Positions 7,387 through 15,518 of a DNA stretch of 18,184 nucleotides are shown here, piece by piece. Position numbers and translations under genes: made by a program. Source of the DNA: an uncultured Collinsella sp. (GTDB lineage: Bacteria > Actinomycetota > Coriobacteriia > Coriobacteriales > Coriobacteriaceae); the NCBI GenBank assembly GCA_958419975.1, contig CATZIG010000018.1:1-18184 (forward strand), in the 5' to 3' direction. Below the pieces are notes generated by a model. The model did no database searches, had not been told where the DNA came from, and saw only the letters and a program-made list of their open reading frames with translations. Numbering within the stretch: the first letter of the stretch is position 1; every line of letters begins with the position of its first letter.

Positions 7387-9303
7387 CTAGACGCGCTCTT
7401 CGATAGCACCGTTTCTATATGCATCGAGCAGCTGGCGCAGATCCTGGATCTGGCTGCGAATCTTGGCGCCAGTATCGGTGTCGCTCACCATGCGGCGACG
7501 GTCTGCTTGGTCAAAACGGTTGGTCTCGCTTTCGATGTCCACGTTGCGCGTGAGTGCCTCGGCAACCGTCGTAAAGGCCCGGTGCGACTTGAGGCGGCAG
7601 CCGCGCGAGCTCGAGATGAGCGTATAGCCGGCGATGCCCGTCTTGGGATGGTAAGCGCGGCAGAAGCCGCCATCGATGACCAGCAGCTTGCCCTCGGCGC
7701 GGATGGGCTGCTCGCCCTTGGTGGTTTTAACGGGCGTGTGGCCGTTGATGATGTGGCCGGTCGGCGAGCATGCCATGGGCGCGACGCCAAACTCGCGCAT
7801 GATATCATCGCAGACCGAGGGCGACTTGGTAAGCGTAAAGTACGGGTCCATCGGCTCAACCCAGGTGCTCTTATCGGCGATATAGGCGCGCTCAAAGGTA
7901 CGCACCAGGCGTCCGCTGGCGGGTGAATTGAAGCCAATCCACAGGTACCACATCCAGTCGAGGGCATCGCGGTCGCCCACGCGCCACGCGCGGCGGGCGA
8001 TGTGGTCGCAAAAATCGAGATAATCGCGGCCAGCGTGCCAGGTGCCCAGGCAGTTCATGCTGCTAAAGGTGCCGTCTTCGTTGAGCGGAACGCAGCCGTG
8101 GAAGAGCAGGTTGCCGTTGGCGACCTTGTACATCGAGCCGTGGGTGTAGAGGAAATCGATATGGCGATGCAGGTGATCGGCGGTTACAAACTCGGACACG
8201 AGCTTGTCGATGATGTGCTGCTCCTGAGACGTGAGCGTGTAGGGGTCCGCCGGGTCGACGGTGGGGAAGTCGTTGGTCGTGAGCGGCCACACGCTGCCGT
8301 CGGCGAGCGTGACCGTGCCGGTGTCGTGGTCGATCTTGTCGAGTAACAGGCGGTCGGTCATATCGAACTCGGGGTGGCGCTGGATAATCTGGCCCTCGAG
8401 CTTAAAGAGCAGCACGTTGATGGCCTTGATCAGCGGGGTGATGGACTCACCGGCGGTGTAGGTGGCATCGGCAAAGGCGACAAGCTCACGCAGCGAGATG
8501 CCGTAGTCGTTCTCCAGGATCTCGTAGTTGTCGTAGCGTAGGTTGTTGCGCAACACCGTGGCGATGCAGGCGGGCTCACCGGCCGCAGCGCCCATCCACA
8601 GCAGGTCGTGGTTGCCCCACTGGATGTCGAGTGAATGGTAGGTGAGCAGACGGTCCATAATTTTGGCCGCGCCGCCGCCGCGGTCGAAGATGTCGCCCAC
8701 CAGGTGCAAGTGGTCGACGGCCAGGCGCTTGATGAGCGAGGCGAGCGACTCGATAAAGTCGTCGGCGCTGGCGGTCTCTAGGATGGACTCCACGATGCGC
8801 TCGTGATAGCGCACGCGATAGTTGTTCTCGTCCGGGTGCGTGTGCAACAACTCGTCGATGATGTAGGCGTAGTCGCGCGGGATGGCCTTACGCACCTTGG
8901 AGCGCGTGTAGCGGCTTGAAAGTGAGCGAGCGACCATGATGAGCTGGTCAAGCATCGTCTTGTACCAGGTTGGCGAGTCCTCGCGCCGGCTGCGGACCAG
9001 GTCGATCTTCTCGCGCGGGTAGTAGATGAGCGTACACAGCTCGCCCTTTTCGTCAAAGGAGAGCGTGTCGCCAAAGATCTCGTCGACATGTTCGCGCACG
9101 ACGCCCGAGCAGTTGTTGAGGATGTGCATAAAGGCTTCGTACTCACCATGCACGTCGCTCATAAAATGCTCGGTGCCCTTGGGTAGGTTGAGGATGGCCG
9201 AGAGGTTGATAATTTCGGTAAATGCGGATTGTTCGGTGGGGAACTGTCTCGACAGCAGGCGCAGATACTTGAAGTCTTGCGGGTTGCGATCGAATGCGAC
9301 CAT
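7387..9303 (-). CDS. fbp: Fructose-1,6-bisphosphatase, class III
   Basis: ATG 9303 (638 residues) is preceded by GGAAGGTG, a strong ribosome site, so the longer in-frame TTG start at 9348 is rejected. The protein hydrolyses fructose-1,6-bisphosphate to fructose-6-phosphate in gluconeogenesis. It belongs to the Firmicutes-type class III family (usually ~640-670 residues), which has a calcineurin-like metallophosphatase core. Visible metal-binding motifs are SDVHGEY (D50, H52), VGDIFDRGG (D204, D208) and WGNHD (N231, H232), plus the later NGHTPVK. The N-terminal opening FKYLRLLSRQFPT is also characteristic. It is transcribed away from the degV gene across a spacer full of repeated motifs, suggesting regulation by carbon source (inference). 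The gene is intact. Confidence 0.95.
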   Translation of the reverse strand: MVAFDRNPQDFKYLRLLSRQFPTEQSAFTEIINLSAILNLPKGTEHFMSDVHGEYEAFMHILNNCSGVVREHVDEIFGDTLSFDEKGELCTLIYYPREKIDLVRSRREDSPTWYKTMLDQLIMVARSLSSRYTRSKVRKAIPRDYAYIIDELLHTHPDENNYRVRYHERIVESILETASADDFIESLASLIKRLAVDHLHLVGDIFDRGGGAAKIMDRLLTYHSLDIQWGNHDLLWMGAAAGEPACIATVLRNNLRYDNYEILENDYGISLRELVAFADATYTAGESITPLIKAINVLLFKLEGQIIQRHPEFDMTDRLLLDKIDHDTGTVTLADGSVWPLTTNDFPTVDPADPYTLTSQEQHIIDKLVSEFVTADHLHRHIDFLYTHGSMYKVANGNLLFHGCVPLNEDGTFSSMNCLGTWHAGRDYLDFCDHIARRAWRVGDRDALDWMWYLWIGFNSPASGRLVRTFERAYIADKSTWVEPMDPYFTLTKSPSVCDDIMREFGVAPMACSPTGHIINGHTPVKTTKGEQPIRAEGKLLVIDGGFCRAYHPKTGIAGYTLISSSRGCRLKSHRAFTTVAEALTRNVDIESETNRFDQADRRRMVSDTDTGAKIRSQIQDLRQLLDAYRNGAIEERV

Positions 9304-9623
9304 GAAACACCTTCCGATGGGGCTGGTAAAACTGATAAACAGCGTCAAACGTTTACCAGTATGCGCCGCTTTTGTTTCGATTTTGCGCCAGCGGCTGAAT
9401 TGTCGGCTGAACGGTTTGGTAAATCGATTTAGTGAAGGTAGATGTGTTGGTCGGGTGGAGACGACAGAGGGTGTTTTCTCAGATATTTATGCGTCGGGTC
9501 GGTGGAGACGATGGTGGTAAAGATGTTCACTATTTTTGGTTCGATTTGGTAAATAGTGGACATATGTACCGCATGTAGGCTCACTGTGCGATAATTTGCG
9601 CAGCAATGAGTAAGGAGCCTCAT
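9304..9623. promoter_or_regulatory. Divergent fbp-degV spacer with five TGGTAAA motifs and several inverted/direct repeats
   Basis: This 320-base stretch has no gene. It contains TGGTAAA at 9324-9330, 9417-9423, 9515-9521 and 9547-9553, and its reverse complement at 9352-9358. CTGGTAAA (9323-9330) and TTTACCAG (9352-9359) form an inverted repeat. AAACGTTT within 9347-9354 and TAAATCGATTTA (9420-9431) are palindromes with a central CG, as in LacI-family operators. CACTATTT (9528-9535) and AAATAGTG (9551-9558) form another inverted repeat. GGTGGAGACGA occurs twice (9454-9464, 9501-9511). Together these suggest a multi-site operator region. The regulator is not in the window. Confidence 0.6.
9587..9595 (+). 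promoter_or_regulatory. Extended -10 promoter element for degV
   Basis: TGCGATAAT has the form TGn-GATAAT. No good -35 hexamer is present 17 bases upstream. Initiation would fall near 9602, which supports the ATG at 9624 rather than the one at 9606 as start codon. The same TGTGCGATAAT string occurs on the minus strand at 15468-15478, ahead of the MetRS-like gene. Confidence 0.5.
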
Positions 9624-10514
9624 ATGAGTGATTTTGTCCTGACCTGTGAATCCGCCGCCGATCGAACCCGTGAGTTCTTTGCGTCGCGCAATATCCCTGT
9701 CGTGTGTTTTCATTACGAGATCGACGATGTTGTCTATACGGACGATCTGTATCAGTCGATTACGCCGGACGAGTTTTTTGCCCAGATTGCCGCGGGCGCC
9801 ATGCCCAAGACGTCTCAGGTGAGCGTGGGTGAGTACGAGGAGTTTTGGGAGCCGTTTGTTGCCGAGGGTAAAGACGTGCTGCACCTGACGTTGTCGTCGG
9901 GTATTTCGGGCACGTATGGATCGGCCTGCGTCGCGGCGCAGATGCTTGCGGATCGCTATCCCGAGGGCGGCAAGGTGCGCGTCATCGATTCGCTGGCGGC
10001 GTCTTCGGGCTTTGGCCTGTTGTTGGAATATGCCGCCGATGTGCGCGATAGTGGGGCTTCACTCGACGAGACGGCTGCCTGGATCGAGGAGCACAAGCTC
10101 AACCTGCACCACTGGTTCTTCTCGACCGATCTGTCGAGCTACCTGCGCGGCGGTCGCATTTCGGCCGCGAGCGCGATCATCGGCACGGCGCTTAAGATTT
10201 GCCCGCTTATGACGGTCGATTGCGAAGGTAAGCTGTCGCCACGTGAGAAGATTCGCACTAAGAAGCGCGCGATTTCCGAGATGGCTAAGACCATGATGGC
10301 ACACGTACAGGACGGTGCAGATTATTCGGGTAAGTGCATCATGTCGCAGTCGGCGTGCCGCGAGGATGCCGAGGCGGTCGCGGCGCTGATTGAGGAACAG
10401 GTTCCGCAGCTTAAAGGCAAGATTGAGATCAATGACATCGGTACTCTGATTGGCTCGCATACCGGACCTGGTACGGTGGCGCTCTTCTTTATGGGCGACA
10501 AGCGCGTGGATTAA
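9624..10514 (+). CDS. DegV-family fatty-acid-binding protein (FakB-like)
   Basis: ATG 9624 is chosen over ATG 9606 because AAGGAG (9612-9617) lies six bases before it. The 296-residue protein is a full-length DegV family member. N-terminal DegV lobe: FVLTCESAAD opening, PKTSQVS at 61-67 and SSGISGTYGSA at 91-101, the loops that contact the fatty-acid carboxylate. The C-terminal lobe contains DLSSYLRGGRIS and ends GPGTVALFFMG. DegV/FakB proteins bind a fatty acid and present it to the kinase FakA for phosphorylation and entry into phospholipid synthesis. No fakA or DAK-domain partner is in the window, so this is probably one of several FakB-type carriers in the genome. It is transcribed alone, ending at a hairpin shared with the convergent gene. 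Confidence 0.93.
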   Translation: MSDFVLTCESAADRTREFFASRNIPVVCFHYEIDDVVYTDDLYQSITPDEFFAQIAAGAMPKTSQVSVGEYEEFWEPFVAEGKDVLHLTLSSGISGTYGSACVAAQMLADRYPEGGKVRVIDSLAASSGFGLLLEYAADVRDSGASLDETAAWIEEHKLNLHHWFFSTDLSSYLRGGRISAASAIIGTALKICPLMTVDCEGKLSPREKIRTKKRAISEMAKTMMAHVQDGADYSGKCIMSQSACREDAEAVAALIEEQVPQLKGKIEINDIGTLIGSHTGPGTVALFFMGDKRVD

Positions 10515-10555
10515 TTTGCCCCATCACGTCGCTGCATGATTGCTCAAACGAAAAC

Positions 10556-10583
10556 GGCCCGCCTCACGTTTGTGGGGCGGGCC
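10556..10583. terminator. Bidirectional terminator between degV and the convergent gene
   Basis: GGCCCGCCTCAC (10556-10567) pairs with GTGGGGCGGGCC (10572-10583) through one G-T pair around the loop GTTT. Minus-strand transcripts run into a T-rich GTTTTCGTTT (from 10555 downwards). Plus-strand transcripts meet only a weaker TGTTTT. It probably serves both genes and is better for the minus strand. Confidence 0.85.
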
Positions 10584-10594
10584 AAGATGTTTTG

Positions 10595-11686
10595 CTAGCG
10601 TTTCTTTCCGCGGAAGAAAAAGCCGTGCAGTGACGGCTTGAGGCCGCGGTTGGCGCGATGCTCCTCGACGCGCTCGTGGATCGAAGCGACGCGCTCGATG
10701 ACTTCGTCGGGAATCGGCACATCGGGATTCATGTTCTCGACTTGGCTGACCTCGGCGGCGGCGACCTGGTCGATAATGGGCACGTCGTCGCGCGAGATGA
10801 CAGGTGTGGCGTCTTCCTTCATCTTGCGATAACGCTGCATCATGTCGGTCTGTAGCTGCTGGGCCGAAGGCGGTGTCCAGATGATGGCGTTGGCGCCGGC
10901 GGCGATGGTCTCGCGAATGCTCTCGGGCGTCTTGCCGCCCGGCGCGATAAGCGACAGGTTGGGATAGTGCTCGCGCAGCTCGCGTAGGACCTGGGGCGTG
11001 TTCTTGCCGGCGGCGATGTTGAGAATCTTGGCTCCAGCGCGCACCTTGGCGTGGGCATCGTCGTCGCAGCGAACGACCGTGGCGATGACGGGGATGTCGG
11101 CGATGTTGGTGATGTGCTCGACCATCTCGGCAGTAGCGGGGGAGTTGACCACGCAGCCCGCCGCGCCCTGCATCTCGGAGACGGCTGCCATCTGCACGGA
11201 GCGCTTACCGGTCGTAGTTCCGCCACCCACGCCTACAAAGACCGGGCACTCGGCGACGGTCAGCAGCGCTTGCGTAATGGCGGGCTGCGGCGTGAAAGGG
11301 TAGACCGCAAAGACGGCGTCGGCGTTGGAGTTGCGGATAACCGCGACATCGGTGGTGTAAATGAGCGACTTGATGCGTCGGCCAAAGAGCGTGAAGCCGC
11401 TGGCCTCCTCGATCTCGTCGGGCATGCGAAGGGCAGCCTTGCGCAGGCGTCCGTCGATGGGCAGGGGCTCCATAGGGAGCAGGCCGTTGGGCGTGACGGC
11501 TATTTGGGGCTCGGTGAACTCGTCTGCAAGCTCGACCTCGGAAAAATCGACCGAGGCGACGATGTCCTCGCGCACCTCGGCGGGCACATCGATGGGAGCT
11601 TGGTCGTTTGCCGCCGCAGGCGTGTCGAAGGAGCTGGTGCCGACGAAGGCGTCGACGCGCTCATTTAGATCGTTGAGGGTATCCAT
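10595..11686 (-). CDS. Uncharacterised protein with a probable phosphate-binding TIM-barrel core
   Basis: This 363-residue protein starts at ATG 11686; its ribosome site is poor. I do not recognise a named family. Residues 1-95 are acidic and low-complexity. Residues ~100-290 alternate beta strands and helices with barrel-like Gly-rich turns: FVGVGGGTTTG (150-160), AAGCVVNSPAT, IPVIATVVRCDDD (198-210), AKILNIAAG (219-227), LIAPGGKTPESI (246-257), and AGANAIIWTPPS (263-274). These resemble the phosphate-binding strands of aldolase- or IMP-dehydrogenase-like barrels, and LIAPGGKTPESI recalls KDPG-aldolase-type enzymes. The tail is charged, ending in GFFFRGKKR. It is cytoplasmic, with no signal peptide or membrane helix, and monocistronic. 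An enzymatic role is likely, but the substrate is unknown. Confidence 0.8.
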   Translation of the reverse strand: MDTLNDLNERVDAFVGTSSFDTPAAANDQAPIDVPAEVREDIVASVDFSEVELADEFTEPQIAVTPNGLLPMEPLPIDGRLRKAALRMPDEIEEASGFTLFGRRIKSLIYTTDVAVIRNSNADAVFAVYPFTPQPAITQALLTVAECPVFVGVGGGTTTGKRSVQMAAVSEMQGAAGCVVNSPATAEMVEHITNIADIPVIATVVRCDDDAHAKVRAGAKILNIAAGKNTPQVLRELREHYPNLSLIAPGGKTPESIRETIAAGANAIIWTPPSAQQLQTDMMQRYRKMKEDATPVISRDDVPIIDQVAAAEVSQVENMNPDVPIPDEVIERVASIHERVEEHRANRGLKPSLHGFFFRGKKR

Positions 11687-11877
11687 GGAGGCTCGATTCT
11701 ATGTGATGATGGCCGGCGCGATGCAGCCGGAATTGCGAATGCTAAATCGTTTGACGAGTTGATTTTTCCCCGCCGCGCCATCCGTTAGACCGAAGGGCCG
11801 GCGAACGTGAAGGAGCTGTGGTGGCGGGTATCGAGGTGCTATCTTGAAAGCCCCGTTTAAAAGAGAGGTGACGCGGT

Positions 11878-12048
11878 ATGGAATTGACAGCAATGTTTGG
11901 CTCGATCGGCCTGTGTGTGGCCGCAATCGTTGCCGCCGCGGTCATCTACTTTGTGGTCACGGCCATTAAGGGCAAAAGGGCCGAACGCAAGGAGCGCGCG
12001 ATGCTTAAACAGCATCGCGACCAGCAGGGCAAACGCGCACAGAGATAG
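11878..12048 (+). CDS. Small single-pass membrane protein (56 aa), unknown function
   Basis: ATG 11878 is preceded by GAGAGGTG at proper spacing. The product has 56 residues: a short N-terminus, one hydrophobic helix (~residues 10-30, IGLCVAAIVAAAVIYFVV), then a strongly basic cytoplasmic tail (KGKRAERKERAM...). By the positive-inside rule the N-terminus faces outward. I recognise no family. It lies alone in the divergent/convergent gap between two minus-strand genes, ending 24 bases before the rRNA methyltransferase stop. The good ribosome site, the clear helix and the absence of a competing frame make it a credible gene. Confidence 0.65.
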   Translation: MELTAMFGSIGLCVAAIVAAAVIYFVVTAIKGKRAERKERAMLKQHRDQQGKRAQR

Positions 12049-12072
12049 CTTGTTGAGTTTTGGATCCGTGCG

Positions 12073-13176
12073 CTAGCTGCGTTTTCGGATCAGGGCAATG
12101 TAGAAGCCCTCAAAGTCGCGGCTAGGCGGAATGGTGAGCGTGCCGGGCAGGCCGTTGACGATGGCCGATACCTGACCCGCGGCAATGGCCTCGGTGAGAG
12201 CGTTGCTCTCGATATGCGGCTCCTCGCCGGCGTCCTGGGTGCGTCGTGCTTCACTTTCGCTTGGCGTGCCGTCGAGGGGGATAAGCTCGCAGTCCATATG
12301 CTTGTCGAGGGCCTCTTGCAGGGCGTCCTCGTTTTCCTGCGGCAAGATCGAACAAGTGGAATAGACGAGCGTGCCGCCCGGTTTGAGGGCCCCCATGGCG
12401 CGGTCCAGAAGTGCTCGCTGCGAGCGGGCGCACTTGCTCAGCAACTGCTCGGTGAGGCCGCGCAGGCTTTTCTCGTTGCCACTGATGACGGTGCCCGTGC
12501 CGGTGCAGGGAGCGTCGAGCAGGATGCGGTCAAAGCGGAAGAACTCGTCGAGCTCGCGTGCGTCGATGCGCATGACGGGCACGTTTTTGGCACCCTGGCG
12601 ATGGAGGTTCGACTCGAGCTTTTCGGCGCGGGGAATGCTCATCTCACAGGCGGTGAGGTGCGCCTGTCCCTGGGTGAGGGCGGCGATCTGCGTCGTCTTG
12701 CCGCCGGGGGCTGCGCACATGTCCAGGATGTCCTCGCCTGCCTGGGCGCCCAGGACCAACGGCGGCATCATGGATGACAGGCTCTGCAGGTAGATTTTGC
12801 CGTCGCGGTAGATGTCGAGATCCCACAGATCTGAAACCTGGGCCTCGGGCAGGATAAAGGCGTCCGGATACCAGGTAACGGTTTGGTGGGCGATGCAGGC
12901 GGCATCGAGCGCCGCAGCGATGTCCTCGGCGGTCGCCTTGAGCGTGTTGGCGCGCAGCGTGACCGGGCGTGTGGCCGCGGCGCCGAAGCCCTCGATCATG
13001 AGCTTGGCATCGGCGGGCGCATAGGCGCCGGCGACCGTGTCGACCATAAAGCGCGGCAGGTCGGCGGCGCAGGGAAGGGCGGCAAGCTGGTCGGAAAGCT
13101 CGGTAGCAGCAAACTGCCTGAGCTTGAGCTCGGCCTTGACCTGCTTTTTCTGCTTACGACGACGCGGCTTGGACAT
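12073..13176 (-). CDS. RsmB/NOP2/Sun-family RNA (cytosine-5) methyltransferase
   Basis: ATG 13176 is preceded by GGGAAGGAAAG. The 367-residue cytoplasmic enzyme transfers methyl from S-adenosylmethionine to C5 of a cytosine in RNA. SAM-binding motif I is DMCAAPGGKT (152-161). Motif IV is DAPCTGTG, whose Cys224 lies in the position that releases product. Motif VI is YSTCS, with Cys275 in the catalytic nucleophile position. Both cysteines of the dual-Cys mechanism are therefore present. The N-terminus is very basic (MSKPRRRKQKKQ), consistent with RNA binding. There is no NusB-like domain as in RsmB and no obvious extra C-terminal domain as in RsmF, so the exact rRNA or tRNA target cannot be named. 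It follows the MetRS-like gene by 59 bases, suggesting co-transcription. Confidence 0.93.
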   Translation of the reverse strand: MSKPRRRKQKKQVKAELKLRQFAATELSDQLAALPCAADLPRFMVDTVAGAYAPADAKLMIEGFGAAATRPVTLRANTLKATAEDIAAALDAACIAHQTVTWYPDAFILPEAQVSDLWDLDIYRDGKIYLQSLSSMMPPLVLGAQAGEDILDMCAAPGGKTTQIAALTQGQAHLTACEMSIPRAEKLESNLHRQGAKNVPVMRIDARELDEFFRFDRILLDAPCTGTGTVISGNEKSLRGLTEQLLSKCARSQRALLDRAMGALKPGGTLVYSTCSILPQENEDALQEALDKHMDCELIPLDGTPSESEARRTQDAGEEPHIESNALTEAIAAGQVSAIVNGLPGTLTIPPSRDFEGFYIALIRKRS

Positions 13177-13214
13177 CCGTCTTTCCTTCCCGTCCCAAAT
13201 TGACTACTTTCCGG

Positions 13215-13234
13215 GCACGCCGCTGCTGGCGTGC
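13215..13234 (-). other. Stem-loop right after the MetRS-like stop codon
   Basis: GCACGCC (13215-13221) pairs with GGCGTGC (13228-13234) around GCTGCT. It follows immediately after the TAA of the MetRS-like gene. There is no T-tract on the minus strand, so it is more likely an attenuating or RNA-stabilising hairpin than a full terminator before the methyltransferase gene. Confidence 0.45.
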
Positions 13235-13235
13235 T

Positions 13236-15386
13236 TTAGTACTGGCTCTCGTGCTTGCTAAAGAAGTCGAAGCGCGGGGGCAGCGGCTTCACGCGGTGCT
13301 CGCCGGGCTTCTCGCCCAGGCTCTCCACAAACTCATCCGTGGAGGCAAAGATGTTATCCCAGCTAAAGAAGGCGACCGGGTCAACGTCGAAGTACTCGCA
13401 GATGAGCTCGCAGCCGGCCGGCACGATGCCGTGCATGAGCACGGTCGCTACGCGCAGCTCGGTAAAGGCGTCGACGAGGGCCTGCGTCATGGCGGCGTTG
13501 GCTGGTTCGCCCTCGAGCTTGTTGGCGGCCTTGGAGGCGTCGCTCCAGCGCTTGTTGGCGGCGCGCAGGTAGTCGTCGCACACGGCGAGCGCACGGTGCG
13601 TCTCGAACTTGTACATGGCCTGTTCAAAGGCAAGGGCGGCCTGCTCGGCAGCCTCGACCACGGCAGCAGAGGCGGCACCGGCCGGAATGCAGCCGTTGCG
13701 ATAGGGGCTCTCGTCGCCCTCCTTGACGGCGACGCCGTAGAAGCAGCTGCGGGCCAGGCGGTTGAACACGCCGGTCAAAAGGGCGCTCTCCTTAAGGGCC
13801 GGATCGATAACGCGCTTGTCGTCGCAGGCGCGCACCTCGTTGCCGTCCTTGTCCTTGCCGGTCACGCGCGTGTCGTATGCCTTGGGGCTAAAGCTCACCG
13901 GCTTCTCGGAAAGGCCGAGCGACAGCCAATGCGCGCGCATCTGCTCGCAGGTGTAGTGGTTGAGCAGGTCGTCTGCCGGCGGGGGAGGCGTCTGCGAGGA
14001 CGAGCTGGCCTTTTTGCCCATGTAGAGCAGGTGGTAGCAGGCGCTGACGGTGCTCTGCGTGAGGTCCCAGCCCAGGGCCTCCCACATGGCGGTCTGCGCG
14101 ATGCAGTAGAAGTAGATGTTGTCCTGACCGATGAACTGGTAGATCTGAGCGTCGTCAGAGCACCACCAGTCGCGCCAGTCGAGTGAGCTGTGCTGATAGG
14201 TGGGCGCGGGGACCTGCGTGGAATCGGCGGCGGGCTCGCCCATGAGGGCGGCGTCCTGGGCGGCGATACCCTCGGTTACGCCGGCGGCGCGGGCATCGCG
14301 GGCGAGCACGGTGCGGGTGTAGCTGATGGGCGCCCACAGACTCTCGGGCCAGCACCAGCAGGTGACGTCGTTCACGCCGTCGACCTCGGGCACCGGAACG
14401 CCCCAGTCGATGTTACCGGTGATGCGGAAGGGCACGAGCGCCTTGCCGCTGCGGAAGCGCACGCCGCCGTTGGCGAGCACCGCGTGGGCGTCGTCGCGCT
14501 CCTTCCAGCTGGGGAAGGTGACGGTAAAGCTGCTCTTGTTGCCCTCGGGCTCCAGCACGGTGTGCTCGGGCAGTTGATCCTCGACGGCGTCGAAGGCCTC
14601 GCGGAACTTGTTCTGGATGTAGATCTGTGCCGGCAGCAGCCACTCCTCCATGGTCTTGGAGACCACGGAGCGAACCTGCGGGTTCTGGGCGAGCTTGGCG
14701 GTGTAGGTCTTCATAAAGTCGAGGTAGGCCGGCAGGTCGAAGTAGAGGTTGTCGACCGGGCGCAGCTCGGGCACCTCGCCGGTGAGCTGGCTCTTGGGCG
14801 CGATGAGCTCCTCGGGCTCAAACTGGTGACCCAGGTCGCACTCGTCGGCGTAGGCTTTCTCGGACTTGCAGCCCTGGATGGGGCAGCGGCCGATCACCTG
14901 GCGGCCGTTGAGGAACGTGCCGGCCTTGGCGTCGTAGAACTGCAGCGTGGAGCGCTTGGAGATGGTGCCCTGTTCGTGCAGACGCTCGATAATCTCGGCG
15001 GTCACCTCGTTGTGAATCTGCGCAGCCGGCTCAAGGCCCGAGCCGCCGTAGATATCGCAGCTGATGTTGTAGTTGTTGAGGGTCGCGGCCTGGCGGGAGT
15101 GATTGGACTCGACGTACTCGCCGATGGACTTGTCGTAGCCTTCGTTCTCCTTGAGCTTGCGGTAGCTCTCCATGATGGGCGAGCCGTAGCAGTCGGTGCC
15201 CGAGGTGAAGATGACGTTCTCGCGGCCCAGACGGTCGCGCAGGAAGCGGGCGAAGAAGTCGGCCGGGACAAAGACGCCACCAACGTGGCCAAAGTGAAGG
15301 CCCTTGTTGCCGTAGGGCTCGCCGGCGGTAACGATGGCGCGGCGAGGCCAGCTGGGACGGTCGTTCATGGAGTATTTGGATGCCAT
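13236..15386 (-). CDS. Methionyl-tRNA synthetase-like class I tRNA ligase
   Basis: ATG 15386 (716 residues) is chosen because AAGGAG lies four bases upstream. The Rossmann core begins RAIVTAGEPYGNKGLHFGH. The HIGH-type motif is HFGH (31-34). A MetRS-like zinc knuckle follows, with the Cys/His set C-P-I-Q-G-C-K...C-D-L-G-H. The region PVDNLYFDLPAYLDFM matches MetRS. The place of the KMSKS loop reads KKASSSS (458-464), followed by a QTPPPP stretch, so the second Lys and the usual sequence are not preserved. The C-terminal half is the helical anticodon-binding region, with no C-terminal EMAP-like tRNA-binding domain. It would charge tRNA with methionine, but the altered loop leaves room for a paralogue with another job. 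Whether the genome has another metG cannot be seen here. Confidence 0.85.
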   Translation of the reverse strand: MASKYSMNDRPSWPRRAIVTAGEPYGNKGLHFGHVGGVFVPADFFARFLRDRLGRENVIFTSGTDCYGSPIMESYRKLKENEGYDKSIGEYVESNHSRQAATLNNYNISCDIYGGSGLEPAAQIHNEVTAEIIERLHEQGTISKRSTLQFYDAKAGTFLNGRQVIGRCPIQGCKSEKAYADECDLGHQFEPEELIAPKSQLTGEVPELRPVDNLYFDLPAYLDFMKTYTAKLAQNPQVRSVVSKTMEEWLLPAQIYIQNKFREAFDAVEDQLPEHTVLEPEGNKSSFTVTFPSWKERDDAHAVLANGGVRFRSGKALVPFRITGNIDWGVPVPEVDGVNDVTCWCWPESLWAPISYTRTVLARDARAAGVTEGIAAQDAALMGEPAADSTQVPAPTYQHSSLDWRDWWCSDDAQIYQFIGQDNIYFYCIAQTAMWEALGWDLTQSTVSACYHLLYMGKKASSSSQTPPPPADDLLNHYTCEQMRAHWLSLGLSEKPVSFSPKAYDTRVTGKDKDGNEVRACDDKRVIDPALKESALLTGVFNRLARSCFYGVAVKEGDESPYRNGCIPAGAASAAVVEAAEQAALAFEQAMYKFETHRALAVCDDYLRAANKRWSDASKAANKLEGEPANAAMTQALVDAFTELRVATVLMHGIVPAGCELICEYFDVDPVAFFSWDNIFASTDEFVESLGEKPGEHRVKPLPPRFDFFSKHESQY

Positions 15387-15467
15387 GGGACTCCTTCGCA
15401 TATGGTGAGAGCGCGGCCGGGCGCAAGGCCTGACGACGCGGTGGTCAATTCGTGCATATCATTCGAC

Positions 15468-15478
15468 ATTATCGCACA
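15468..15478 (-). promoter_or_regulatory. Candidate extended -10 promoter for the MetRS-like gene
   Basis: On the minus strand this reads TGTGCGATAAT, an extended -10 (TGn-GATAAT) identical to the string before degV. The -35 region is weak. It would give a leader of about 75 bases before ATG 15386. Confidence 0.4.
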
Positions 15479-15518
15479 TGCGGACGGGTACGTGGCAGGG
15501 GCGCTATCCTAAGATGCT

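Noticed and set aside
9346..9354. Catabolite-repression (cre) site at the fbp promoter
   Set aside because: AAACGTTT matches only half of the CcpA cre consensus; the left half (GTCAAA) departs from it. I list it only as a generic LacI-type palindrome.
14190..15512. Long plus-strand open frame (440 codons) antisense to the MetRS-like gene, and a similar one at 13200-14186
   Set aside because: The sequences are Val/Gly/Ala/Leu-rich mirror images of a conserved synthetase with no family signature. They are shadows of the real gene.
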